This document shows, in pieces, positions 56,800 through 64,000 of a stretch of 64,000 nucleotides of DNA. Source of the stretch: JAJEAD01 sp965221555. Its GTDB lineage: Bacteria > Pseudomonadota > Gammaproteobacteria > HK1. Positions within the stretch are counted from its first letter, which is position 1. Every line of letters starts with the position of its first letter. Where the stretch lies: the NCBI GenBank assembly GCA_965221555.1, contig OZ244895.1, positions 992,001 to 1,056,000 of the forward strand. The letters are read 5' to 3'. The notes under the pieces were generated by a model, which saw nothing but the letters and a program-made list of their open reading frames with translations, did no database searches and had not been told where the DNA came from. A program made the translations under genes and the position numbers.

Positions 56800-58440
56800 C
56801 TAGAGCGCCTTCGCCCGTTGCCGCAACGCGAACTTCTGCACCTTGCCGGTGGAGGTCTTCGGCAGCGGCCCGAACACCACCGTCCTCGGCACCTTGTAAC
56901 GGGCGACCTGCCCCCGGCACCAGTCGACGATCGCCTGCGCGTCGGTGGCGGCCGCTCCCGGCCTGAGGGTGACGAATGCGCACACCGTCTCGCCCCAGTG
57001 CGGGTCGGGGCGCGCCACCACCGCCGCCTCCATCACCTCGGGATGCTTGTAGAGCGCCTCCTCGACCTCCAGGCTGGACACGTTCTCGCCTCCGCTGATG
57101 ATGATGTCCTTGGAGCGATCCTTCACTTCGACGTAGCCGTCGGGATGGCGCACCGCGAGGTCGCCCGTGTGGTACCAGCCGCCCCGGAACGCCTCTTCGG
57201 TCGCGGCGGGGTTCTTGAGGTAGCCCTTCATCACCGTGTTGCCGCGCAGCATCACTTCGCCCATGGTCCGCCCGTCGCTCGGCACCGCCTCCATGCTCTG
57301 CGGGTCCGCCACCATGAGTCCCTGGGTCGTGTGATAGTGCACCCCCTGGCGGGCCATCATCGCCGCCTGGCCCGCTTGGTCGAGCGCGTCCCATTCGCTC
57401 TGCCACGCGCACAGGGTGGCCGGTCCGTAGGTCTCGGTGAGCCCGTAGAGGTGCAGCACGCGGAATCCCATCTCCTCCATCGCGGAGATGACCGCGCTCG
57501 GGGGGGCGGCCCCTCCCGTCGCGATCTCGATTCGGCGCTCGAAGGTGCGCCTCACTTCCGGCGGCGCGTGAATGAGCATGTTGAGCACCACGGGAGCGCC
57601 GCACAGGTGCGTGACCCGGTGCTCTTCGATCATGGGAAAGACGAGCGCGGGGTCGACCTTGCGCAGGCATACGTGGGTGCCGCCGACCGCGGTGACCGCC
57701 CAGGTGAAAGTCCACCCGTTACAGTGGAACATCGGCAGGGTCCACAGGTAGGTGGTGTCGGCGGCGATGCCGAAGGCGAGGACCTGGCCGAGCGCATTGA
57801 GGTAGGCGCCGCGGTGGTGGGCCACCACGCCCTTGGGGTTTCCGGTGGTGCCCGAGGTGTAGCAGAGGCTGATCGCCTGCCATTCATCGGCGGGATGGGC
57901 CGGGGCCTCGGCGCCCCCGCCTTCCGCGAGGAAGGTCTCGTAGTCGCACTCCCCCAGGAGCTCGCCGCCTTCCCCGAGCGGATCGTCGATGTCGACCACC
58001 AGCGGGGGGTCGTCCAGGCCCTCGAGCGCGGCGCCCACCACGGCCGAGAACTCCCGGTCTGTGATGAACACCCTGGTCTCGGCGTGGCCGAGGATGAAGC
58101 GGATGGTCTCGGCGTCCAGGCGGTAGTTGAGCGCGTTCAATACCGCACCGCACATCGGCACCCCGTAGTGCGCCTCGAGCATCTCGGGCCCGTTGGTGGC
58201 CATGATCGACACCGTGTCTCCCACCCCGACGCCGCGCGCGGCGAGCGCGCCGGCGAGCGCGCGGCAGCGAGTGAGCATTTCCGCGTAGGTGTAGCGCCGC
58301 GTCCCGTGAATGACGGCGGTCTTGTCCGGGTACACCGAGGCGGATCGCTCGAGAAACGAGATCGGGGTGAGTACGTGGTAGTTGGCGGCGACCTTGTCGA
58401 GGTGCTGCTCGTAGATGTTCGCAGACCCTTCGCCGCTCAC
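56800..58440 (-). CDS. Acyl-CoA synthetase, DmdB/AlkK-like (second paralog)
   Basis: The 546-aa ligase has YTSGTTGNPKG, MFHCNGW, YGLTETYGP and KTSTGKVQKF, and is a close paralog of the protein at 22902-24554. It activates medium-chain acids or methylmercaptopropionate. GTG 58440 (VSGEGSANIYEQ) is chosen so that it stays clear of metY. It lies 43 nt after metY in the same direction. Confidence 0.85.
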   Translation of the reverse strand: MSGEGSANIYEQHLDKVAANYHVLTPISFLERSASVYPDKTAVIHGTRRYTYAEMLTRCRALAGALAARGVGVGDTVSIMATNGPEMLEAHYGVPMCGAVLNALNYRLDAETIRFILGHAETRVFITDREFSAVVGAALEGLDDPPLVVDIDDPLGEGGELLGECDYETFLAEGGGAEAPAHPADEWQAISLCYTSGTTGNPKGVVAHHRGAYLNALGQVLAFGIAADTTYLWTLPMFHCNGWTFTWAVTAVGGTHVCLRKVDPALVFPMIEEHRVTHLCGAPVVLNMLIHAPPEVRRTFERRIEIATGGAAPPSAVISAMEEMGFRVLHLYGLTETYGPATLCAWQSEWDALDQAGQAAMMARQGVHYHTTQGLMVADPQSMEAVPSDGRTMGEVMLRGNTVMKGYLKNPAATEEAFRGGWYHTGDLAVRHPDGYVEVKDRSKDIIISGGENVSSLEVEEALYKHPEVMEAAVVARPDPHWGETVCAFVTLRPGAAATDAQAIVDWCRGQVARYKVPRTVVFGPLPKTSTGKVQKFALRQRAKAL

Positions 58441-58483
58441 GCCCGATGCCCCACTTTTTCGGATTCCGGGATGCGCCGCCGGC

Positions 58484-59776
58484 TCAGAGCGCCTTGCGCG
58501 ATGCATGGAGCGCTTGATCGATGTCCCAGAGGATGTCGTCCAGGGTCTCCAGTCCCACCGAGATGCGGATCAGATCCGGAGTTACGCCGGCTGCGATCTG
58601 CTCGTCTTCCCCGAGCTGGCGATGGGTGGTCGAGGCGGGATGAATGATGAGCGTCTTCGCGTCGCCGATGTTGGCCAGGTGGCTCATGAAATGGGCCGCT
58701 TCGATGAACGCGGCGCCGGCGGCTGGTCCGCCCGCGATGCCGAAGGTGAGGACCGCGCTCGGACCCCGCGGCATGTAGCGCCGCGCCAGATCGTGATAGG
58801 GGTTGCCGGGCAGGCCGGGGTAGTTCACCCAGGACACCAGTTCGTGTTCTTCGAGGAATCGCGCCACCGCGAGCGCGTTCGCGCAGTGGCGGTCCATCCG
58901 CACCGGAAGGGTTTCGAGCCCCTGAATGAAGAGGAAGGCGTTGAAGGGACTGAGCGCCGCCCCGAAGGTGCGCAGGAGCTCGCAGCGTGCCTTCATGGTG
59001 AAGCCGAAGTCGCCGAAGGTTTCGTAGAAGCGGACTCCGTGGTATCCGGGCGAGGGCTCGGTCATGGTGGGGAACTTGCCGTTGTCCCAGGGGAAGCGAC
59101 CCGACTCGACGATCACTCCGCCGATGGAGGTGCCGTGGCCGCCGATGTATTTGGTGGCGGAGTGCACCACGAGGTCCGCGCCGTGATCGAAGGGGCGGCA
59201 CAGGTAGGGAGTCGGAAAGGTGTTGTCGATCATCAGGGGCAACCCCGCCGCATGCGCCACATCGGCCACCGCCCCGATGTCGAGGATGTTCATGCCGGGA
59301 TTGCCGATGGTCTCCGCGTACAGGACTTTGGTGCGATCGGTGATCGCGGCGGCAAAGGCGGCCGGGTCATCGGGATCGACGAAGGTGGTCTCGATGCCGA
59401 GCTTGGCGAAGTTCACCGCGAGCTGGGTATGGGTGCCGCCATAGAGGGCGTTCGCGGACACGATATGGTCTCCCGCCTCGAGCAGCGTCAGAAAGGCGCT
59501 CATCTCCGCCGCCATGCCCGATGCGGTGGCGACCGCCGCCCGTCCGCCCTCCAGTGCGGCCACGCGTTCCTCGAACACCGCGGTGGTCGGGTTCATCAGG
59601 CGCGTGTAGATGTTTCCGAAGGTCTGAAGGTTGAACAGGCTCGCCGCGTGGTCGGCGCTGTCGAACACGTACGACGTGGTCTGGTACAGGGGCACCGCCC
59701 GCGACCCGGTGGCCGGATCCGGAAGCTGCCCGGCGTGCAGGCAGAGGGTCTCCGCTCCGAAAACTCTGTCCGCCAC
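58484..59776 (-). CDS. metY: O-acetylhomoserine aminocarboxypropyltransferase
   Basis: The 430-aa PLP enzyme has FNLQTFGNIYTRLMNPTT, IDNTFPTPYLCRPF and the PLP lysine in SATKYIGGHG, all matching MetY. It makes homocysteine from O-acetylhomoserine and sulfide, or methionine from methanethiol. The latter would fit demethylated DMSP carbon and sulfur. It starts 9 nt after the CoA-binding protein stop. Confidence 0.93.
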   Translation of the reverse strand: MADRVFGAETLCLHAGQLPDPATGSRAVPLYQTTSYVFDSADHAASLFNLQTFGNIYTRLMNPTTAVFEERVAALEGGRAAVATASGMAAEMSAFLTLLEAGDHIVSANALYGGTHTQLAVNFAKLGIETTFVDPDDPAAFAAAITDRTKVLYAETIGNPGMNILDIGAVADVAHAAGLPLMIDNTFPTPYLCRPFDHGADLVVHSATKYIGGHGTSIGGVIVESGRFPWDNGKFPTMTEPSPGYHGVRFYETFGDFGFTMKARCELLRTFGAALSPFNAFLFIQGLETLPVRMDRHCANALAVARFLEEHELVSWVNYPGLPGNPYHDLARRYMPRGPSAVLTFGIAGGPAAGAAFIEAAHFMSHLANIGDAKTLIIHPASTTHRQLGEDEQIAAGVTPDLIRISVGLETLDDILWDIDQALHASRKAL

Positions 59777-59785
59777 GTTTCGCGC

Positions 59786-60259
59786 TCAGGTGGCAAGCGT
59801 CTTGGGACGCTTGGCCGAGATCACCTTGGTGTCGACTCCGACGAAGTTGAGTCCGCCGAAGAGGCGCGCGTGTTCGATCTTCATGCAACGGTCCTGGACC
59901 ACTTCGAGGCCGGCCGCCTCGGCGCGCGTCACGGCTTGCGCGTTGCGGATGCCGAGCTGCAACCACAGCACCTTCGCTCCGATCGCGATCGCTTCTTCGG
60001 CGATGGCGGGGATTTCCTCCGCGCGGCGGAAGCAGTCGACCACATCGACGGGATCCGGGATCTCGCCGAGCGAGGGGTAGCACTTCTCGCCCAGGATCTC
60101 GTCGTAGCGGGGGGTGACCGGTATCACCCTGAATCCGTGCTCCTTGAGGTACTTGGCCGCGAAGAAGCTCGGCCGGTACCAGTTTGCCGACAGGCCCACC
60201 ATGGCCACCGTCCGATACTCGCCGAGGATTCGGCGAAGTCCGGGTATGTCGTCGATCAT
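59786..60259 (-). CDS. CoA-binding domain protein (YccU-like)
   Basis: The 157-aa Rossmann-fold protein has VAMVGLSANWYRPS, VIPVTPRYDEILGEKCYPSL and the ending CMKIEHAR, typical of the YccU/CoA_binding_2 family. It binds CoA or acyl-CoA; role unclear. ATG 60259 is chosen; the first codons in the longer frame overlap a repeat fragment. It precedes metY. Confidence 0.85.
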   Translation of the reverse strand: MIDDIPGLRRILGEYRTVAMVGLSANWYRPSFFAAKYLKEHGFRVIPVTPRYDEILGEKCYPSLGEIPDPVDVVDCFRRAEEIPAIAEEAIAIGAKVLWLQLGIRNAQAVTRAEAAGLEVVQDRCMKIEHARLFGGLNFVGVDTKVISAKRPKTLAT

Positions 60260-60321
60260 GAGGGTATCCGTGGGGGGCTGTGGCCGGCCGGTGGATGCGC
60301 GCCGCGAAACGGAGATTTTAA

Positions 60322-60360
60322 CCCGCAAGTTTCACTGATTTCTCGACTCGCGGACGCCAA
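60322..60360 (+). repeat. Dispersed TIR repeat, copy 5 (left-end fragment)
   Basis: CCCGCAAGTTTCACTGATTT followed by CTCGACTCGCGGACGCCAA matches the left end of copies 1 and 2. Only the left 39 bp remain. Confidence 0.75.
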
Positions 60361-60373
60361 AGCGCGGTGCGGC

Positions 60374-60718
60374 TCAGATCGAGGGCGGATCGAGCAGCCT
60401 CAGCACGAAGGGCAGCCAGGCGGCCGTCATGGCCACGAGGAGCACGAGTTCGACCGCGATGATGCGCCGGAAACGAGCGCGCCGCACCGGATTTCCTCCG
60501 GACATGAACACCGCGCTCATGATCATGTCGAGGGGCAGCAGGAAAGCGAGCATCACGAACAGTGCCGGCGCGATCATCGTGGTCGCGAGACGCCATCCCG
60601 AGTAGACGACCGGACCGTCGCTGAACGGGGCGGCGGCGCTTACCAGCAGCACGAGAGCGCCAAGCAGCAGGCGAAGCGCACCGAGTTCGGCCGCAAGACA
60701 TCGGATTGTCTGGATCAT
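60374..60718 (-). CDS. Small membrane protein (114 aa), unknown
   Basis: It has three hydrophobic segments (LRLLLGALVLLVSAA, MIAPALFVMLAFLLPLDMIMS and IIAVELVLLVAMTAAW) joined by short basic loops. No family is recognised. The flanks carry repeat fragments and there is no close operon partner, so its function is open. Confidence 0.6.
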   Translation of the reverse strand: MIQTIRCLAAELGALRLLLGALVLLVSAAAPFSDGPVVYSGWRLATTMIAPALFVMLAFLLPLDMIMSAVFMSGGNPVRRARFRRIIAVELVLLVAMTAAWLPFVLRLLDPPSI

Positions 60719-60825
60719 GCGTCAAGTCCCACCACGGGAGGAGTCCGCGAAGGGCAATATGTCACGAAAATCGCCGGGCAAGCGCGCCGCGTACGCGCCG
60801 GCCGTCGTGTTCCCACCATTTCACG

Positions 60826-60868
60826 AGAGCCAGGGGCACGCGGATATCGGCGGGGGCCGGGGCGTTCG
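60826..60868 (-). repeat. Second dispersed repeat, copy B (43-bp core)
   Basis: The reverse complement of this segment is similar to 36321-36363 at about 34 of 43 positions. It lies in the gap between the flavodoxin and membrane-protein genes. Confidence 0.4.
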
Positions 60869-60955
60869 TCGGGTCGGGAAGCGCGGGCGTACCCGGGCAA
60901 CGCCGTCCCATATCCCGACCGGCGTTCGATACTGTCCATGTCGGTCCGTTTTTTA

Positions 60956-60990
60956 CGTCCGCGAGTTGCGAAATCGGTGAGATCTCCGGG
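60956..60990 (-). repeat. Dispersed TIR repeat, copy 6 (left-end fragment, inverted)
   Basis: Read on the minus strand it begins CCCGGAGATCTCACCGATTT and continues CGCAACTCGCGGACG. It is the only copy in reverse orientation and abuts the TGA stop of the flavodoxin gene. Confidence 0.7.
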
Positions 60991-61452
60991 TCAGTAGACA
61001 CCCAGCTCGAGTCCGGCCGCGAGCGCGGCGCCCAGCTCCTCGCAGCGGGCGAGCGCCGCCTCGTCCGGCACCCCCTTTCGGACGATCGCCTCCTGCACCT
61101 CGCGCAAGGGGTAGCCGCGTGCGATGCGGCGCAGGGAGGAGAGCGCGCCGCTCCCGTCGTTGCCGGCGCATATGAACACCGCGTAGGGGAGACTCTCCAC
61201 CTTCCCCTGGCAGGGGTAGAAGGTGCGATCGAGGAAGTCCTTCATCGCGCCCGACATGTAGCCGAAGTTCTCGGGCGTTCCCAGCAGAAGCGCATCAGCC
61301 CACAGCAGGTCGCGGGGGCCCGCCTCCGCCGCGCTCAACATGCGGGTCTGTACCCCTTCGATGTCGGGCGAGCGCGCCCCGCGGTACACCGCATCGGCCA
61401 TCGTGCGAGTGTTCCCGGACTGCGAGTGATAGACGATGAGCAGATGCTTCAA
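60991..61452 (-). CDS. Flavodoxin-family protein
   Basis: The 153-aa protein has the FMN-phosphate loop YHSQSGNTRTMADAV and LLGTPENFGYMSGAMKDFLDR of the flavodoxin/NADPH:FMN reductase fold. It would carry electrons or reduce FMN. The partner is unknown. It is divergent from the DUF2058 gene. Confidence 0.85.
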   Translation of the reverse strand: MKHLLIVYHSQSGNTRTMADAVYRGARSPDIEGVQTRMLSAAEAGPRDLLWADALLLGTPENFGYMSGAMKDFLDRTFYPCQGKVESLPYAVFICAGNDGSGALSSLRRIARGYPLREVQEAIVRKGVPDEAALARCEELGAALAAGLELGVY

Positions 61453-61625
61453 CGCTTGGAGAGCGACGCGAATCGGATCACCGGCAGGATGGTATCAGCA
61501 CCACGCAGTCTCGAACCCGGTGCCGTTTCACGCTGGTCGGCGATTCTTCCCCAGTGGTCCCGCCCGGCCGGCCCTTTCCTGGCCGGCGGGGGCTCGCGCC
61601 CGGTCAGTGTAGAGCGCCACTGGTC

Positions 61626-61656
61626 TTGAACCGGGCCCCCGCCGGCAGCATAGAAT
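61626..61656 (+). promoter_or_regulatory. Putative promoter of the DUF2058 gene
   Basis: TTGAAC (61626-61631) and TAGAAT (61651-61656) are good sigma-70 hexamers with a long 19-bp spacer, about 31 nt before the GTG start. Confidence 0.35.
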
Positions 61657-61686
61657 CTCGCCCGGGACTCCCACCGTGAGGCGTCA

Positions 61687-62271
61687 GTGGCGAATTCGCT
61701 TCAGGATGCGCTGCGAGGAGCGGGTCTGGCCGTTCCCGAGGAGAAGCGACGCGAACGTCGCAAGCGCCGCCGGTCCCGGACGACCGAGGGAAGCCGCAAC
61801 CGCGGCCCGACGCCGCCCCGACACGAAGCCTCGGCGCACGTAGAGGCATCCACCTCCCTCTCCGCCGCGCAGTCACAAGCGGCGCGGGCCCGCAGTCAGG
61901 CAATCGCGCGCGATCCCTGGTTGAACGGCGCCCGGCAGGCCCAGGCGCTTCGCGAGCGCAGGGAGCGGGCACTGCTTGAAGAGGCGCGCAAGAGCCGCCT
62001 CGACCACGCCGGGGCGACGCGGCCCTTCCACTTCACGCGGGGACGCCGGATCAAGCGGATACTCGTCACCGATGAGCAGCGACAGGCCCTGCTCGCGGGC
62101 GAGATCCTGATCGTGGTCCTGCGCGGTGAGTCCCTGCTCTTGCCTCGGGCGGTGGCCGAGGAGACCGCGTCACGACTTCCCGACGCTTACGTGCATCGCA
62201 TCGAGGCGGAAGGGGGCGGGGACGATGTCGAAGATCCCTCTCACTCGATTCCCGACGATCTCGTGTGGTGA
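61687..62271 (+). CDS. DUF2058 family protein (YaiL-like)
   Basis: The 194-aa protein starts with GTG (MANSLQDALRGAGLA) and has a long basic, Ala/Arg-rich coiled-coil middle followed by a conserved C-terminal domain with FHFTRGRRIKRILVTDEQRQ. This is the DUF2058 pattern common in gammaproteobacteria. It may bind nucleic acid through the basic N-terminus; function unknown. Confidence 0.85.
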   Translation: MANSLQDALRGAGLAVPEEKRRERRKRRRSRTTEGSRNRGPTPPRHEASAHVEASTSLSAAQSQAARARSQAIARDPWLNGARQAQALRERRERALLEEARKSRLDHAGATRPFHFTRGRRIKRILVTDEQRQALLAGEILIVVLRGESLLLPRAVAEETASRLPDAYVHRIEAEGGGDDVEDPSHSIPDDLVW

Positions 62272-62323
62272 GTCGCGCGCACTCCCGGGAGGGGATCGGG
62301 CGCTTCGCGCCCCGCGGCATCAG

Positions 62324-62425
62324 CCCGGATTTCTCACCAACTTCAGAACTGGCGGACGCCAGTATGCTCGCGCTACCAGGCCGTACTCCATCGCGCCGCA
62401 GCGGCTTCGTGTCGGTTACCTGCTT
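62324..62425 (+). repeat. Dispersed TIR repeat, copy 7 (left ~100 bp)
   Basis: It begins CCCGGATTTCTCACCAACTT and continues with GGCGGACGCCAGTATGCTCG and GGCCGTACTCC, matching copy 2, then diverges. The right TIR is missing. It follows the DUF2058 gene by 52 nt. Confidence 0.7.
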
Positions 62426-62674
62426 TGCTTCGCAGTCCTTGGGCGTTGCTTTCCGGCCCGGGCAAGGCTCCGCATCCCGGCGTTCTCGCGATGAGGCCAG
62501 GTGGGGTATTGCGGTCAGCGGTGCTCCGCGCGGGATTGGAGTACCATCGCCGCCCGTCCCGCCCTGACCTGGTCGCGACCCCGCGCGGGGGTGCGTCGGC
62601 ACATCGCGCCATGCGGCGGAGGCAGAGTCGAGAACAAGTCCGGTTGCGGGCCGGGCGGAGCAGGAGTGCGCGAT

Positions 62675-63562
62675 ATGAGCTCGAATTCCACGTCTCTTGA
62701 TGTCGCTTACATCGGACTGGGTGTCATGGGCTACCACATGGCTGGCCATCTGGCGTCGGCAGGGCATCGGGTGACGGTGTACAACCGTACTCGCGAAAAG
62801 GCAGAGCGCTGGCTTGACGAGTTCCCGGGGCGAGTGGCGGATACCCCGGCGGGCGCCGCCGCGAAGGCGGAGGTGGTGTTCGCCTGCGTCGGCAATGACG
62901 ACGACGTGCGCGCCATCTGCACCGGAGACGAGGGAGCCTTTCACGGCATGCGAGACGACGCGGTGTTCGTCGATCACACCACCGCGTCCGCCGAACTCGC
63001 GCGCGAACTGGATGCCGTCGCACGTGAGCGGGGCATTCACTTTCTCGATGCGCCGGTATCCGGCGGAGAGGCGGGCGCCGTCAACGGAGTGCTGACGGTC
63101 ATGGTGGGCGGAGAGGCGAGCGACTTCGACCGGGTGAAGGACGCTATCGACGCCTACGCGCGAGCGGTGACCCTCATGGGGCCGGCGGGCGCAGGCCAGC
63201 TCACCAAGATGGTCAATCAGATCTGCATCGCCGGACTGGTGCAGGCGCTGGCCGAAGGTCTGAGCTTCGCGCAGCGGGTCGGTCTCGACGGCAAGCAGGT
63301 GGTGGATGTCATCTCCAAGGGGGCTGCCCAGTCCTGGCAGATGGAAAACCGCGGGGCAACGATGCTCGATGACGAATTCGAGTTCGGATTCGCAGTGGAG
63401 TGGATGCGAAAGGACCTCGCGATCTGCATGGCGGAAGCACGGCGGGTCGGCGCCCGCCTGCCGGTCGCGGCGCTGGTCGATCAGTTTTATGCCGAGGTGC
63501 AGGCATCGGGCGGGTCCCGCTGGGACACCTCGAGTCTGATGCGCCTGTTGACCCGGCCCTGA
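62675..63562 (+). CDS. 3-hydroxyisobutyrate dehydrogenase-family NAD(P)-dependent oxidoreductase
   Basis: The 295-aa beta-hydroxyacid dehydrogenase has the Rossmann motif YIGLGVMGYHMAGHL, substrate-binding DAPVSGGEAGAVNG and the catalytic lysine in GQLTKMVNQI. It oxidises 3-hydroxyisobutyrate or a related 3-hydroxy acid (valine catabolism), which fits IcmF upstream in metabolism. ATG 62675 has AGGAG 9 nt before it; the longer frame overlaps a GC-rich shadow. Confidence 0.88.
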   Translation: MSSNSTSLDVAYIGLGVMGYHMAGHLASAGHRVTVYNRTREKAERWLDEFPGRVADTPAGAAAKAEVVFACVGNDDDVRAICTGDEGAFHGMRDDAVFVDHTTASAELARELDAVARERGIHFLDAPVSGGEAGAVNGVLTVMVGGEASDFDRVKDAIDAYARAVTLMGPAGAGQLTKMVNQICIAGLVQALAEGLSFAQRVGLDGKQVVDVISKGAAQSWQMENRGATMLDDEFEFGFAVEWMRKDLAICMAEARRVGARLPVAALVDQFYAEVQASGGSRWDTSSLMRLLTRP

Positions 63563-63692
63563 GCCGGGGCGCCCGCCGCCTGCCTCCGAACGCGCGGGTG
63601 GTCGGCATGGCAGCCTTGATGCGGGCGACTATCGCGGCCGGGTCATGCCACTGCTCCAAAGCACCGCATGGAAGCGAAGCCGGACGCTCGCC

Positions 63693-64000
63693 ATGACGGA
63701 AGTCACAACGTGGGCAATACCCGAGCCACTTGCCACTTGCGACGTCGCGCTTGACGAACACACCGTGACCACGGTGCGCCGACACGGCAACCCATGCGGC
63801 GCCCGACTGGTACTGAGTCACGGCAACGGTCTCGCAGCCGATCTCTACTATCCGTTCTGGTCGCTGCTCGCCGACGATTTCGACCTGCTGGTGTACGATC
63901 TGCGCAATCACGGATGGAACAGGGTCGGTGTTCAGCGGGATCACAACATTCCGACATTGATTTCCGACCATGACCTCATCCTCGACGCCGTCGTCGGCGA
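63693..64000 (+). CDS. Alpha/beta hydrolase (3' partial)
   Basis: The frame is open to the window end. It starts MTEVTTWAIPEPL and has LSHGNGLAADLYYPF, with the HGNG oxyanion motif, then VYDLRNHGWN, both typical of alpha/beta hydrolases. The nucleophile elbow lies beyond the window. Substrate unknown. Confidence 0.75.
   Translation, partial: MTEVTTWAIPEPLATCDVALDEHTVTTVRRHGNPCGARLVLSHGNGLAADLYYPFWSLLADDFDLLVYDLRNHGWNRVGVQRDHNIPTLISDHDLILDAVVG

Noticed and set aside
60706..61629. 307-aa plus-strand ORF across 60706-61629
   Set aside because: It runs antisense to the flavodoxin gene and through repeat fragments, and has no recognisable domain.

Overview
The window is GC-rich, densely packed proteobacterial chromosome. 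Fe-S, molybdopterin, DUF2058, AapJQMP, IcmF and autotransporter-type genes together suggest a gammaproteobacterium. A DMSP-lyase-like cupin, osmolyte/polyamine-type uptake, phytanoyl-CoA-type dioxygenase and a giant FN3/cadherin adhesin suggest a marine, possibly animal- or sponge-associated lifestyle. That lifestyle is inference. I saw no rRNA, tRNA, CRISPR array, phage or transposase gene.

Layout. 1-8085: 3' part of a giant repetitive surface adhesin with a C-terminal beta-barrel. 8253-13441: fused isobutyryl-CoA mutase IcmF, an NRDE/TANGO2 protein and an EamA exporter. 13510-22803: one co-oriented block with a long-chain acyl-CoA ligase, a complete LIV/HAAT-type ABC importer (LivG, LivH, LivM, binding protein, LivF), a PaaK-like ligase and a small Fe-S protein, which reads as uptake plus CoA activation of a carboxylic acid. 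22902-26941: a DmdB/AlkK-like ligase divergent from acetoacetyl-CoA synthetase, then a 70-aa protein. 26967-32060: a spermidine/putrescine-type ABC importer with a phosphoethanolamine-N-methyltransferase-like enzyme. 32503-35423: a phytanoyl-CoA dioxygenase-like protein, a DMSP-lyase-type cupin and an SDR. 35584-39737: MoaB, MoeA, MobA and glutaryl-CoA dehydrogenase. 39945-43474: an F420-type LLM oxidoreductase and two GT4 glycosyltransferases. 43493-51306: DUF2007 protein, YbdK, AapJQMP general amino-acid importer and GabD. 51665-56472: an amino-group-carrier-protein (LysW) operon. 56800-61452: a second DmdB-like ligase, MetY, a CoA-binding protein, a membrane protein and a flavodoxin. 61687-64000: DUF2058, a 3-hydroxyisobutyrate-dehydrogenase-type enzyme and the start of an alpha/beta hydrolase.

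Two things stand out. First, the LysW operon contains a hidden 54-aa LysW ending in EDWGE, then LysX, LysY, LysZ and LysJ. No LysK releasing peptidase is visible; instead there is a class II glutamine-amidotransferase-like protein with N-terminal Cys2, related to EgtC/YafJ, which could be the release enzyme. Second, a dispersed intergenic repeat of about 160-180 bp with imperfect terminal inverted repeats occurs as three full copies and about five fragments. Several copies lie directly against stop codons. A weaker second repeat pair is also present.

The metabolic theme is import of small organic acids, amino acids and amines, their activation to CoA thioesters (five adenylate-forming ligases), and branched/short-chain acyl-CoA catabolism.
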